This document shows positions 8,274-17,613 of a stretch of 64,000 bases of DNA, piece after piece (positions within the stretch are counted from its first letter, which is position 1; every line of letters begins with the position of its first letter). The DNA lies in assembly GCA_902362455.1 (NCBI GenBank), contig CABIWJ010000003.1, forward strand, positions 334,166 through 398,165, given 5' to 3'. Made by a program: the position numbers and the translations under genes. Origin of the DNA: Eubacteriaceae bacterium (lineage in GTDB: Bacteria; Bacillota; Clostridia; Lachnospirales; Lachnospiraceae). A model generated the notes under the pieces. It was given only the letters and a program-made list of their open reading frames with translations, was not told the DNA's origin and made no database searches.

Positions 8274-10541
8274 CTACAATGCCCCTTTCGTCATCTTTTT
8301 AATATATTCTTCCGATGAAATTGGTCTTGAGAAATAATATCCCTGTATCTCATCACAGAAAATATCTCTTAAGAACTCATACTGTTCTTTAGTCTCAACA
8401 CCTTCTGCAACTATCTTCATATCAAGTAACTGACCTAATGATACGATAGTTGATACAACTATGTCACCTTTCGAATCACCAATGTCATCTACAAAACTCT
8501 TATCTAATTTCAGAATATCTACCGGAATGCTTTTAAGCATATTAAGTGACGAATAACCTGTTCCGAAATCATCCATTAGAATCTTGAATCCTGCTTTATG
8601 TAACTTATCAATTGTATCTATTAAAGCATCCGTTTCAGAGAATAATGTTGTTTCTGTCATCTCCAATTGGATATATTCAGCCGGCACATCATATTTCTTA
8701 AGTATTGCTGTATATTCTTCTATAAATCTTGAATTATATAACTGTAACTGAGACATATTAACTGATACAGGCACTACATTATAACCTGAATCTAACCATT
8801 TTCTTATATCCATACATACATGTTCAAACATATATTCATCTAATTCAACTATGAAACCATTGTTCTCAAATACCGGTATGAATTCATTTGGAAAAAGCAT
8901 ACCACATTCTTCATTATACCATCTTACAAGCGCCTCTGAACCTGTTAATTCACTATTTGATGAATTATATTTTGGTTGATAATACACTTTGAATTCTTCA
9001 TCTTTAATGGCTTTTTCCATCATATTTTCAATTTCCTGGTCTCTAAGCTCTTTCTGTCTCAATGTATCATCATATATGGCATATACTTTACTATGCTTAC
9101 CTTTAATAGATTTCTTAGTAAGGTCTGCCCTGTCTATCGCCGTATCAATATTAAAGAATTTTCTATCTACCGGATATATACCAATCGATAGAATTATCTC
9201 ATAGTTCTTCTCTTTCTGGACTCCACGTTTCTGTACAGTTAACGATAACATTTCCATTCTCTTTATGACATGATCCATATCATTTGCCTTCAGGAACAAT
9301 ACGAACTGGTCCGCTCTGTAATGTGCAAATACTTCTCCCGTCTCCATAATGTTATTAATCTCTCCCCATATAAATCTTATAACATTATTACCTTCTTCAT
9401 ATCCAAAAATGTCGTTAATATATTTGAATTTATCAACATCTAAATCTACTAATGCATACTCATCTGATGCACTCTTAATAAGTTTGTCTACCTCATCTTT
9501 AAATTTTGTAAATGATTTGCCACCTGTTACCTCATCTACATATGCAATATGTTCAATCTTCTTTCTATTCTTGTTCTGAATAACTAATACCACAAGCAGG
9601 GTTGCACCGTAGATAACTGCAAATATATATACTAACTGATTAAACCTGTCTAATGACTGAGCCATATATTTATTAAACTTATCATGCGATATAATAGTAA
9701 TTATCTTCCAGTCGTTCACATCCATAGGTTTAACATATGCTATCTTCGCCTTATGATATTTTATCCTTATAAATGCTGGTTCATTAGAACTTACTGCCTT
9801 AGATAACTTATCAGTTGTACGTGTTGAATTATCTAATTCTTCTAACTTATCTATAAAATTATGAGTTCTTACCTTCTTATTCTCATTCTCAGGCATCTCC
9901 TCGCCTGTTGTATCAAAAATTATAGTTCCATCATGATCTACAACCCATATATCTTTCTCTATCTCCATATCATCTTCATTAATTCCATATTCAATTTCGT
10001 CTGTGTATTTTTTGGCATAAAGAACCCCAACCACGTCTTCTTCATGTTTGATTGGTATACTATAAATATTATACTTCTTATTTTCATCAATTATTGTATT
10101 AGTAATAACGTATTCATTGTTCATCGAATTAACAAAATATTCTTCTGATGAAATATCATATTTATCCCCATTAATATCACACGCATTACCGTCTTTGTCT
10201 GCAATACCAATTAAATAAAATTTTTCACCTGTCCTAACAGACTTGATTTTGTTAACTTCTAAATCACACTTTAATTCAGATGTATCCGAAATATTTTTTG
10301 AAAAGTATTTTAGATAATAGAAATTATCAGCAATCTGTTTCTTTATGTTCTTAACTACCTGATCAGTTTCATAATTAATTTCCTTTTTCTGTATGGTGTC
10401 ATATCGACCTTCCATATAACTTATATATATGCTTCCGATACTTATAACAATCGTCATCATAATAATTACTACAATAATCGAAGAAGATATTCTATTCTTG
10501 CCAATTTTCAAAGTACTTCTCTCCTTCTTGCCAAACCACAT
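8274..10541 (-). CDS. Membrane sensor with degenerate GGDEF and intact EAL domain (c-di-GMP phosphodiesterase)
   Basis: 755 aa: TM1 (about 18-43), an extracellular Cache-like sensor region (about 45-295), TM2 (about 300-320), GGDEF (about 335-490) and EAL (about 505-750). The GGDEF signature is replaced by RADQF (about 406-410), so cyclase activity is unlikely; such domains often serve as GTP-responsive regulators. The EAL domain keeps SEALVRW, the asparagine of VNMSQLQ, EMTETTLF, LMDDFGTGYSSL, the lysine of ILKLDKSF, and VAEGVET, consistent with an active c-di-GMP phosphodiesterase. It is the first gene of a two-gene unit with the HD-GYP protein. The ligand of the sensor domain is unknown. 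Confidence 0.93.
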   Translation of the reverse strand: MWFGKKERSTLKIGKNRISSSIIVVIIMMTIVISIGSIYISYMEGRYDTIQKKEINYETDQVVKNIKKQIADNFYYLKYFSKNISDTSELKCDLEVNKIKSVRTGEKFYLIGIADKDGNACDINGDKYDISSEEYFVNSMNNEYVITNTIIDENKKYNIYSIPIKHEEDVVGVLYAKKYTDEIEYGINEDDMEIEKDIWVVDHDGTIIFDTTGEEMPENENKKVRTHNFIDKLEELDNSTRTTDKLSKAVSSNEPAFIRIKYHKAKIAYVKPMDVNDWKIITIISHDKFNKYMAQSLDRFNQLVYIFAVIYGATLLVVLVIQNKNRKKIEHIAYVDEVTGGKSFTKFKDEVDKLIKSASDEYALVDLDVDKFKYINDIFGYEEGNNVIRFIWGEINNIMETGEVFAHYRADQFVLFLKANDMDHVIKRMEMLSLTVQKRGVQKEKNYEIILSIGIYPVDRKFFNIDTAIDRADLTKKSIKGKHSKVYAIYDDTLRQKELRDQEIENMMEKAIKDEEFKVYYQPKYNSSNSELTGSEALVRWYNEECGMLFPNEFIPVFENNGFIVELDEYMFEHVCMDIRKWLDSGYNVVPVSVNMSQLQLYNSRFIEEYTAILKKYDVPAEYIQLEMTETTLFSETDALIDTIDKLHKAGFKILMDDFGTGYSSLNMLKSIPVDILKLDKSFVDDIGDSKGDIVVSTIVSLGQLLDMKIVAEGVETKEQYEFLRDIFCDEIQGYYFSRPISSEEYIKKMTKGAL

Positions 10542-10597
10542 TTTATATATAAATTATACCTTATCTGGGTTAATTTATCAACAACTTAGTGTAGTAT

Positions 10598-11206
10598 TTA
10601 TTTGTTTAACAAATGAATTTCTTCTTCTGTAAACTCCCTATATTCACCTGTTTTCAAATTCTCATCAATTGACACTTCTCCTATCTGTGTCCTCTTTAGA
10701 TATATCACATAACAACCTACTGCCTTCAGCATTCTCTTTACCTGATGCTTCTTACCCTCAGTTATTGTTATTTTACCTGATATAGTCTGTCCGTTTCTCG
10801 GGTTTCTTGCTGCTTTTTCAAACTTTGTACCTGCTATAAGGTTTGAAATTTCTTTAATATTGCCCGTTCCGTCAACTTCAATGCTTTCAGCCTTGAATAA
10901 ATCTTTTTCCCCTATAAGTTCTACACCGCTTTGTAACTTTCTTATCTTCTCATCATCAAGAATTCCCAACGCATGAAAATAATATGTCTTTGGCACATGA
11001 AATTCCGGATGCATAAGCCTCTGATTAAATATTCCGTCATTCGTTATGATAAGAAACCCCTCCGTATCCTTATCAAGCCTGCCAACCGGATGCAGAATAT
11101 GTCTCATATCTTCCGGAAAATAATCCATTACTGTTTTATGTTTCTCATCTGTCCTTGCTGTTATACAACCTTTAGGTTTGTTAAACATATAATACATTTT
11201 ATCCAT
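10598..11206 (-). CDS. RsuA/RluB/RluE-family rRNA pseudouridine synthase (no S4 domain)
   Basis: Converts a uridine in rRNA to pseudouridine. The catalytic motif GRLDKDTEGFL (about residues 42-52) and the RsuA-family KKHQVKRMLKAVGC segment are present. The 202 aa start directly with MYYMFNKPKGC, the beginning of the catalytic domain; the N-terminal S4 domain of RsuA/RluB is absent, as in RluE. The ATG at 11206 has GAGAGG only 2 nt upstream; an internal ATG three codons later has better spacing, so the exact start is uncertain. Target position is not readable. Confidence 0.9.
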   Translation of the reverse strand: MDKMYYMFNKPKGCITARTDEKHKTVMDYFPEDMRHILHPVGRLDKDTEGFLIITNDGIFNQRLMHPEFHVPKTYYFHALGILDDEKIRKLQSGVELIGEKDLFKAESIEVDGTGNIKEISNLIAGTKFEKAARNPRNGQTISGKITITEGKKHQVKRMLKAVGCYVIYLKRTQIGEVSIDENLKTGEYREFTEEEIHLLNK

Positions 11207-11228
11207 TGCCTCTCTTCTGATATAATAT

Positions 11229-11323
11229 AAAAGCTTTCTTTACAAAAGCTTTTACTGTGCAATAAGTGCAATAAAATGAATTGACATAGCAATTCACTTT
11301 ATCGAATCAGACTAATTTTCTGA
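11229..11323. repeat. Cluster of three short hairpins
   Basis: Intergenic between the YbhN-like and pseudouridine synthase genes. It shows AAAAGCTTTCTTT/ACAAAAGCTTTT, TGAATTG/CAATTCA and TCAGACTAATTTTCTGA stem-loops plus a duplicated TTATTGCAC on the minus strand. It may hold the terminator of the upstream gene and the promoter of the downstream one. Not clearly related to the other two hairpin families in the window. Confidence 0.4.
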
Positions 11324-12352
11324 CTATTTTATCTGCATATCTAATATTTTTTTATATCTTCTTTTATCCATTATCCTTTTGACCAAAATCACAATTCCAC
11401 CAATCATAAACGGAAATATATATGTAAAACAACGATACATAAGCATTACGGCTACTGCCTCTGCCTTATCTGTTACTGCTAAGAATAACACATAAAACAT
11501 TGCCTCTGTTGAACCACTTGCCCCGGGTGATGGTATAACCCCTATGAGTGCTGAAGCTAAAGCAGATATACATAAACCTCTTATTATATTACTTATATCC
11601 GTATAGCCTAATACAACGCACGGAATCATATACCAACCCAGATATTTAATCATATTAAGCAGGAGAAGTTTTAACATTGTTCCCTTTTCTTTAAGCATTA
11701 TCCTGCTTTCTTCCCTTAATGACTCTAATTTATTTTCTAGTAATTTTATACGTTCCTTTAGTTCAATATTCTTAATTACTTTTTCAGCTAAAAACAACAA
11801 AAAATCATGGATTTTCTTCCAGAGTACCACAGTAAGAAGTGCTATTGCTACAAGTACCGTTACAATTACGCCAAGTAATACATACTCAAAATACTCACTA
11901 TAGTATTCTTTCATAATTCCATAATTTCCTATAAAGAAGATTAAACACATTAATACAATGGCAATCTTCTGGACTATATAATTAATCGTAATCATTCCAA
12001 AACTATTCTGCATCGGAACATTATATTTATGAAGATAATACATTCCGGAAGCAGCCGTACCGCTTCCGAATGTAGTCAGCCTGAAAAATGCACAATAATA
12101 AGAACATCCAACTCCCTGATACCATTTGAAATTATCATTATATCTTTTAGCCATTACATAATAGGCAAGTCCATCTGCTGCATTAAAAAATGCACTGCAT
12201 AAAATTATAATAAATAATGTTGCAAATGTCATTTTACTAATCTGCTCAATTATTTCTTCTGACTGTCCGCCAAATACTTTGCAGATAACGCCTATTATTA
12301 TCGCTATAAATACAATATTTATTAAAATCTTAGCTCGGTTATTCTTCTTCAA
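11324..12352 (-). CDS. YbhN/UPF0104-type membrane protein (lysylphosphatidylglycerol synthase flippase-like domain)
   Basis: 342-aa polytopic membrane protein with about eight hydrophobic segments. It carries family hallmarks GSGTAASGMYYL (about 96-107), ITINYIVQK and IPSPGASGSTEAMF (about 273-286), as in the N-terminal membrane domain of MprF and stand-alone YbhN proteins. MprF flips lysyl-phosphatidylglycerol; in stand-alone forms the lipid substrate is usually unknown. No C-terminal aminoacyl-transferase domain is present. The start codon is TTG at 12350-12352 behind an AAAGGTG SD. It is 31 bp downstream of copA on the same strand. Confidence 0.85.
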   Translation of the reverse strand: MKKNNRAKILINIVFIAIIIGVICKVFGGQSEEIIEQISKMTFATLFIIILCSAFFNAADGLAYYVMAKRYNDNFKWYQGVGCSYYCAFFRLTTFGSGTAASGMYYLHKYNVPMQNSFGMITINYIVQKIAIVLMCLIFFIGNYGIMKEYYSEYFEYVLLGVIVTVLVAIALLTVVLWKKIHDFLLFLAEKVIKNIELKERIKLLENKLESLREESRIMLKEKGTMLKLLLLNMIKYLGWYMIPCVVLGYTDISNIIRGLCISALASALIGVIPSPGASGSTEAMFYVLFLAVTDKAEAVAVMLMYRCFTYIFPFMIGGIVILVKRIMDKRRYKKILDMQIK

Positions 12353-12383
12353 TTATATGTTCACCTTTCATCTTTGGTCAGAA

Positions 12384-12587
12384 TTATTTTTCTAATACGG
12401 CATCATATCCGGCTTCTTTAACTGCTGCAATCATAGCATCTGCTGAAACATTTTCAGGATTGTCAACTGTTACAAGTTTACTTTCTAAGTCTGCTCTAGC
12501 TGATACTCCATTTAATGAATTCAATGCTTTCTCTACGTGTGCCACGCAATTTTTACACATCATACCGTCTACTCTTAATACTATCAT
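12384..12587 (-). CDS. Possible internally initiated CopZ-like copper chaperone (67 aa, in frame inside copA)
   Basis: Within copA an ATG at 12585-12587 (codon 812) is preceded by AAAAGGAG with 9 nt spacing, a strong SD. Translation from it would give a free HMA domain of 67 aa beginning MIVLRVDGMMCKNC, the length and form of CopZ-type chaperones. The linker just upstream codes EKEKEN, so part of the SD could be chance from a Lys/Glu-rich linker. E. coli copA is known to yield a free CopZ-like protein by frameshifting; here the proposed route is internal initiation. This is an inference. Confidence 0.4.
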   Translation of the reverse strand: MIVLRVDGMMCKNCVAHVEKALNSLNGVSARADLESKLVTVDNPENVSADAMIAAVKEAGYDAVLEK

Positions 12588-15020
12588 ATTTTCTTTCTCC
12601 TTTTCAACTGTTGTTTTTTTATTTGATATATTGTTTATATTAACTTTATTATCTTTATCATTATTTTCTGAAGTTTTTATTACTTCTATGCCAATAGCAT
12701 TTTTACTGTCTGTTTCCGGCTCATCTCTATCTTTCTTAAAGAATCTCAGTCTCAAAGCATTTGTAACTACAAATACACTGCTAAGGCTCATTGCTGCTGC
12801 ACCGAACATCGGGTTTAGCTTCCATCCAAATGTATTATAGTACACACCTGCTGCCAATGGTATTCCTAATATGTTATAGAAAAATGCCCAGAATAAATTC
12901 TCTTTTATATTTCTGATTACACTTTTACTTAATCTGATAGCGGTTACAACATCTAATAAATCATTCTTCATCAGAATAATATCAGCGCTTTCAATCGCTA
13001 CATCCGTTCCATTTGAAATCGCAATTCCGACATCCGCTCTCACAAGTGCAGGTGCATCATTTATTCCATCACCGACCATCGCAACTTTTCTTCCTGTTTT
13101 CTTAAGCTCAGAGATAACTGACTCCTTATCCTGTGGTAATACTTCAGCAATAATATCATCTAATTCAAGTGATTTTCCTATTCCATTTGCAGTAACTTTA
13201 TTATCACCGGTCAGCATTATAACTTTTATTCCCATAGATTTTAGTTTTCTTATTGCTAATGGACTGCTTCCCTTAATAACATCTGCTACTGCTATAATTC
13301 CGATTAATTTACTGTCTCTTGCAAATAATAATGGTGTCTTACCCTCATTTGCCAGATTATCTATTGTATTTTTCTCATTTTCACTTAACTTAATACCATT
13401 TTCATTAATGAACTTCTCATTTCCTGTGATAAATCTGCTATTCCCTGCAAATGCTTCAACGCCTTTTCCAGATATTGCATTAAATCTTTCAAGCTTATAT
13501 CTGCCCATATGTTCTTTAGAATATTCAACGATTGCATTTGCTAATGGATGTTCACTCTTCTCTTCTATTGCATATGCGATATCTAAGAGTTCATCTTCGC
13601 TCATACCAATTGCACTTATATCTGTTACGACAGGTTTACCAATTGTTATAGTTCCTGTCTTATCGAAAACCACTGTATCAATGCTATGTGCAACCTCTAA
13701 TGCTTCTCCAGATTTAATAAGTATTCCATTCTCAGCACCTTTTCCCGTACCAACCATAATGGCAACAGGTGTAGCAAGTCCCAATGCACATGGGCATGAA
13801 ATAACCAATACACATATTGCACACGATAAAGCAAATTCAAATGTCGCACCTGATATAAGCCATACCACAAATGTTATCACTGCGATAGCCATTACTACCG
13901 GCACAAATATTCCTGATATCTTATCTGCAATCTTAGCTATCGGTGCTTTGCTTGCGCTTGCCTCGTCTACAAGTTCTATTATCTTAGAAAATGTAGTGTC
14001 TGCACCAACTCTTGATGCCTTTACCTTAACAAAACCTGTCTTGTTAATTGTAGCTGCGATAACTTCATCACCTGCTGCTTTTTCTACCGGAATACTCTCT
14101 CCTGTAATAGCAGCCTCATCAACACTGGTACTTCCCTCTATAATAATACCATCTACAGGTATATTGCTGCCCGGTTTAACTATTACTATATCAGATACTT
14201 TAACTTCATCAACAGACACTTCTTTCTGTTCGCCATTTACCTCGATAATAGCTTTCTTAGGTGCCATATCCATAAGTTTCCTAAGTGCTTCACTCGTCTT
14301 CCCCTTAGATTTAGCCTCTAAGAATTTACCTACTGTAATAAGTGATAATATCATAACTGATGATTCAAAATATAAATCATGATGATATCTCATTACTACT
14401 TCCATATCGCCTGCACCAAGTGCATAACTCATTCTGTATATTGCAAATATTCCATATATAAGTGCAGCACTTGAACCAACTGCAATCAGGCTGTCCATAT
14501 TAGGATTCAAATGAAATAATGCTTTAAAGCCTCTCTTAAAATATATCCGGTTAACATATAGAACCGGAATACACAATAGAAACTGTGTAAATGCAAATGA
14601 AACTGCATTACTATGACCTGACAGGAACCCTGGAAGCGGCAGACCGACCATATGTCCCATAGAAACATACATTAACGGTATAAGAAATGCAAACGATACT
14701 ATAAGACGTCTTTTGAAATCTGCATATATTTTCTCATTAGCATCTGCTTCTCCATTAGTTTTAGTTTTATCACCAGCTTTATTAGCAGAACTTTTTCCCG
14801 CTTCATTATCTGAGACAACTTTTGCTCCGTATCCCGCCTTCTCTACAGCTTTAATAATATCATCACAACTTAAAATATTTTCATCATAGTCAGCTACCAT
14901 ACTATTAGTCAGAAGATTAACACTTGCAACAGATACTCCATCTAATCCGTTCACAGCTTTCTCAACTCGTGACTGGCAGGCAGCACATGACATCCCGGTT
15001 ATACTAAACTTGTCTTTCAT
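12384..15020 (-). CDS. copA: Cu(I)-exporting P1B-type ATPase CopA with N- and C-terminal heavy-metal domains
   Basis: Exports Cu+ from the cytosol using ATP. The 878 aa comprise: HMA domain 1 with GMSCAAC (C12, C15); a charged Lys/Asn/Ala linker (about 75-105); transmembrane helices; the actuator TGES loop; the CPC metal-transport motif in ISCPCALG (about 410); DKTGT phosphorylation motif near 453; HP motif SEHPLA; and GDGINDAPAL hinge. A second HMA domain with GMMCKNC (C822, C825) is fused at the C-terminus after a Lys/Asn/Glu linker, an unusual position. The start is ATG 15018-15020 with SD GGAG; the TTG at 15032 that extends the frame is the SD itself. It lies downstream of csoR, separated by hairpin repeat copy C. 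Confidence 0.96.
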   Translation of the reverse strand: MKDKFSITGMSCAACQSRVEKAVNGLDGVSVASVNLLTNSMVADYDENILSCDDIIKAVEKAGYGAKVVSDNEAGKSSANKAGDKTKTNGEADANEKIYADFKRRLIVSFAFLIPLMYVSMGHMVGLPLPGFLSGHSNAVSFAFTQFLLCIPVLYVNRIYFKRGFKALFHLNPNMDSLIAVGSSAALIYGIFAIYRMSYALGAGDMEVVMRYHHDLYFESSVMILSLITVGKFLEAKSKGKTSEALRKLMDMAPKKAIIEVNGEQKEVSVDEVKVSDIVIVKPGSNIPVDGIIIEGSTSVDEAAITGESIPVEKAAGDEVIAATINKTGFVKVKASRVGADTTFSKIIELVDEASASKAPIAKIADKISGIFVPVVMAIAVITFVVWLISGATFEFALSCAICVLVISCPCALGLATPVAIMVGTGKGAENGILIKSGEALEVAHSIDTVVFDKTGTITIGKPVVTDISAIGMSEDELLDIAYAIEEKSEHPLANAIVEYSKEHMGRYKLERFNAISGKGVEAFAGNSRFITGNEKFINENGIKLSENEKNTIDNLANEGKTPLLFARDSKLIGIIAVADVIKGSSPLAIRKLKSMGIKVIMLTGDNKVTANGIGKSLELDDIIAEVLPQDKESVISELKKTGRKVAMVGDGINDAPALVRADVGIAISNGTDVAIESADIILMKNDLLDVVTAIRLSKSVIRNIKENLFWAFFYNILGIPLAAGVYYNTFGWKLNPMFGAAAMSLSSVFVVTNALRLRFFKKDRDEPETDSKNAIGIEVIKTSENNDKDNKVNINNISNKKTTVEKEKENMIVLRVDGMMCKNCVAHVEKALNSLNGVSARADLESKLVTVDNPENVSADAMIAAVKEAGYDAVLEK

Positions 15021-15184
15021 AATATTCTCCAATCCGCAGGCATATTATGCCGGAGGATTCGCGAGCAAAATTTCAGATTTTGCTCTGCGATTAAGGCTAA
15101 ATGTGGTGCCTGCAACACATTTAGCTGTGAGAAAAATAATCGTATCAACATTATTTTTCTCGCTATTCTCCATTTCTGAGCGAT
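15021..15184 (-). repeat. SD-associated multi-hairpin repeat, copy C
   Basis: Lies between the csoR stop and the copA ATG. Reading the minus strand it begins TCGCTCAGAAATGGAGAATA, then hairpins GAGAAAAATAAT../..ATTATTTTTCTC, GCTAAATGTG../..CACATTTAGC, GAGCAAAAT../..ATTTTGCTC and GGCATAATATGCC, and ends TTGGAGAATATT directly before the copA ATG. The SD-like TGGAGAATA thus occurs at both ends. The first hairpin and its TTGATAC loop match copy A; the inner hairpins differ from copies A and B. Confidence 0.65.
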
Positions 15185-15194
15185 TTTTGCAATA

Positions 15195-15458
15195 TTATTT
15201 CGATATCTTACTTATTATTGCCATCATTTCATCAACTTTTGCATCTCTTTCTTCTTTTGTCTCTGCACAATTAATACAGCTCTTCAAATGTGCCGAAAGC
15301 ACTTCCTTGTTAGTTGTATTAAGTATTGCTGAAGCCGACATTAATTGTCTGGATATGTCTATACAATATCGGTCCTCTTCAACCATTTTAATAATTCCAT
15401 CTATCTGCCCTCTTGCTGTTTTAAGAAGTCTCATTACTTTATCTCTGTCTGCCTGCAT
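15195..15458 (-). CDS. csoR: CsoR-family copper-sensing transcriptional repressor
   Basis: Small all-helical DNA-binding repressor released by Cu+. The 87 aa contain the CsoR W-X-Y-type metal ligands C32 (YCIDIS), H57 and C61 (HLKSCINC), together with RLLKTARGQIDGI typical of the family N-terminus. The ATG at 15456-15458 is chosen because GAGGTG lies 5 nt upstream; a longer frame from 15482 has no SD. It precedes copA on the same strand and should autoregulate and control copA through the GC-rich site at 15528-15552. Confidence 0.93.
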   Translation of the reverse strand: MQADRDKVMRLLKTARGQIDGIIKMVEEDRYCIDISRQLMSASAILNTTNKEVLSAHLKSCINCAETKEERDAKVDEMMAIISKISK

Positions 15459-15527
15459 TTCTTCACCTCGTTTTCTATGCAATATTGTGTAATAATTTGT
15501 TTTATTAGCCTTACGATAAATGTTTGT

Positions 15528-15552
15528 TATGCCCCCGGGGAGGGGTGTGTTA
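15528..15552. promoter_or_regulatory. Candidate CsoR operator
   Basis: A G/C-tract pseudopalindrome (TATGCCCCCGGGG followed by AGGGGTGTGTTA) about 70 bp upstream of csoR, standing out sharply from its AT-rich surroundings. CsoR-family operators characteristically have C-tract/G-tract dyads flanked by AT bases. Assignment rests on position and composition only. Confidence 0.55.
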
Positions 15553-15681
15553 TATTATATATAATACATTTTATTTTATTTGTCAATTAACTAAAAGCCT
15601 CACAAAGCCAATTGATTCTGACTCTATGAAGCTTTTAATAATATATTTTCTTATACTATTCTTATACCATTCTACTTTATC

Positions 15682-17115
15682 TTAGTATGCCTTACCCCAG
15701 TATACCATTGCTTTTGCAGGTTTACCACAGCATACACATACATCTGATAAATGCTCCTGATTAAATGGCATACATCTTGATGTAGCTGTTGTCTCTTCTT
15801 TTATCTTATCTTCACATTCCTGATTACCACACCACATTGCTTTAATAAAGCCTGGCTTATTAGCAACTGCATCTTTAAATTCTTCATAATTTGTAGCTAC
15901 AAATGTATGGTTATCTCTGTGAACTCTTGCTCTTTCAAGCATTTCTTTCTGCATTGCCTCTAAGATTTCTCCGACTTTATCGTTCAATTCATCAATTGAA
16001 ACTGTAATCTTTTCGCTTGTATCTCTTCTGACAATTATTGCCTGATTAGCTTCAATATCTCTAGGTCCCATTTCGATTCTTACAGGAATACCTCTCATTT
16101 CCTGTTCTGAGAACTTCCAACCAGGACTCTTATCGCTGTCATCTACTTTTACTCTGAAATTAGAAAGCATATTCTTAACTTCGTATGCCTTGTCTAACAC
16201 GCCCTCTTTTTTCTGCATAATTGGAATAATTGCAACCTGTGTTGGTGCTACCTTTGGTGGAAGTACAAGACCTCTGTTATCGCCATGAACCATTATAACC
16301 GCACCGATAAGTCTTGTTGTCATTCCCCATGATGTCTGATGAACATATTTCAATTTATTATCTTTGTCTGTAAACTGTATACCAAATGCTTTAGCAAAGC
16401 CATCACCAAAGTTGTGGCTTGTACCTGACTGAAGTGCTTTACCATCATGCATAAGTGCTTCAATTGTATATGTTGCTTCTGCACCTGCGAATTTCTCTTT
16501 ATCTGTTTTACGTCCTCTTACAACAGGAATCGCTAATACTTCTTCGCAGAAATCTGCATACAAATTAAGCATCTGCTGTGTTCTTTCTTCTGCTTCTTCT
16601 GCTGTTGCATGAGCTGTGTGTCCCTCCTGCCATAAGAATTCTCTTGAACGTAAGAATGGTCTTGTCTCTTTCTCCCATCTTACTACTGAACACCATTGAT
16701 TATATACCTTTGGTAAATCTCTGTATGACTGAATTTCATCTTTATAGAAATCACAGAATAATGTTTCTGATGTTGGACGAACGCAAAGTCTTTCCTGTAA
16801 CTTATTTAAACCGCCCATTGTTACCCATGCTACTTCAGGTGCAAAACCTTCTACATGGTCTTTTTCTCTCTCTAAAAGACTTTCAGGAATAAACATTGGC
16901 ATATATACATTTTCTACGCCTGTCTCTTTAAATCTTCTATCTAATTCATGCTGGATATTTTCCCATATTGCATATCCTGCCGGTTTAAAAATCATACATC
17001 CCTTAACACTTGAATATCCCATAAGTTCTGCTTTTTTAACTACATCAGTATACCACTGTGCGAAATCATCTTCCATAGCTGTAATTGCTTCTACTAATTT
17101 CTTATCGTTTGCCAT
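15682..17115 (-). CDS. proS: Prolyl-tRNA synthetase (class II, archaeal/eukaryote-like short form)
   Basis: Charges tRNA-Pro with proline. The 477-aa protein lacks the long editing (INS) insertion of the bacterial-type enzyme and matches the ProS type 3 form: the class II motif 2 region [17 protein letters not shown], the motif 3 region, the anticodon-binding domain and a C-terminal zinc-binding-like domain (WCGNQEC, SRCMPF, CVCCGK) ending in WGKAY. The start is MANDKK at 17113-17115 with SD AGAGG 5 nt upstream; the open frame extends to 17211 without an SD. Expression is likely controlled by the T-box leader just upstream. Confidence 0.96.
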   Translation of the reverse strand: MANDKKLVEAITAMEDDFAQWYTDVVKKAELMGYSSVKGCMIFKPAGYAIWENIQHELDRRFKETGVENVYMPMFIPESLLEREKDHVEGFAPEVAWVTMGGLNKLQERLCVRPTSETLFCDFYKDEIQSYRDLPKVYNQWCSVVRWEKETRPFLRSREFLWQEGHTAHATAEEAEERTQQMLNLYADFCEEVLAIPVVRGRKTDKEKFAGAEATYTIEALMHDGKALQSGTSHNFGDGFAKAFGIQFTDKDNKLKYVHQTSWGMTTRLIGAVIMVHGDNRGLVLPPKVAPTQVAIIPIMQKKEGVLDKAYEVKNMLSNFRVKVDDSDKSPGWKFSEQEMRGIPVRIEMGPRDIEANQAIIVRRDTSEKITVSIDELNDKVGEILEAMQKEMLERARVHRDNHTFVATNYEEFKDAVANKPGFIKAMWCGNQECEDKIKEETTATSRCMPFNQEHLSDVCVCCGKPAKAMVYWGKAY

Positions 17116-17274
17116 TTTATCCTCTTTTCTGTTTAATATAGAACCGGTAGTTACACTTATTATTCTTAAATGTCTAAAATTAATTCCTGATAAATGAATA
17201 TAATTTTGCAATGTTTTGTGATATTTTTTGTGATACTTTTATATCGCTTTATCCGACATTTTCTTATACAATAA

Positions 17275-17530
17275 TAATGCCCCAAGCTAAATATAATAAT
17301 ATCTAGCTTAGGGCGAATAATCATATCCGTGTTACCACCTAAATTCAGTAAACTGCACTCATTATCTTCCTTTTAACGGTGGACCTCCGTTGAAGCCTAC
17401 TTGCAAATAAATTGTTTTCGGTTCAAAGCTCTGAGACTGGTTCACTATTACTCTGATAAAGACTTGCACCATACGTCTTCTCTCTGAAATCTTCATAATA
17501 ACTACTATCTCTCTTCATAGCCTTTGCTAT
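17275..17530 (-). promoter_or_regulatory. T-box riboswitch upstream of proS, probable CCA (proline) specifier
   Basis: The conserved T-box AGGTGGTAACACGG is at 17327-17340 (minus). The terminator GCCCTAAGCTAGAT..ATTTAGCTTGGGGC is at 17279-17316, followed by an AT-rich tract. Stem I elements (AGAGAGAAG, GGTGCAAG) lie around 17465-17500. A plausible specifier is CCA at 17438-17440 in GTGAACCAG. The UGGU of the T-box would pair with a tRNA ending in discriminator A; tRNA-Pro(TGG) at 47755-47829 has both a matching anticodon and discriminator A. Uncharged tRNA-Pro would favour read-through. The specifier call is inferred from alignment by eye. Confidence 0.9.
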
Positions 17531-17613
17531 ATTAATTAATCTCTATAAAGGTATCATAGAGATTGGTTAAAGTCAAGATTTTTCATATCTAATTACATAA
17601 TTAATCAGGTGAT

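Noticed and set aside
13408..14382. 324-codon plus-strand frame opposite copA
   Set aside because: Antisense shadow of a strongly conserved P-type ATPase; no SD or domain.
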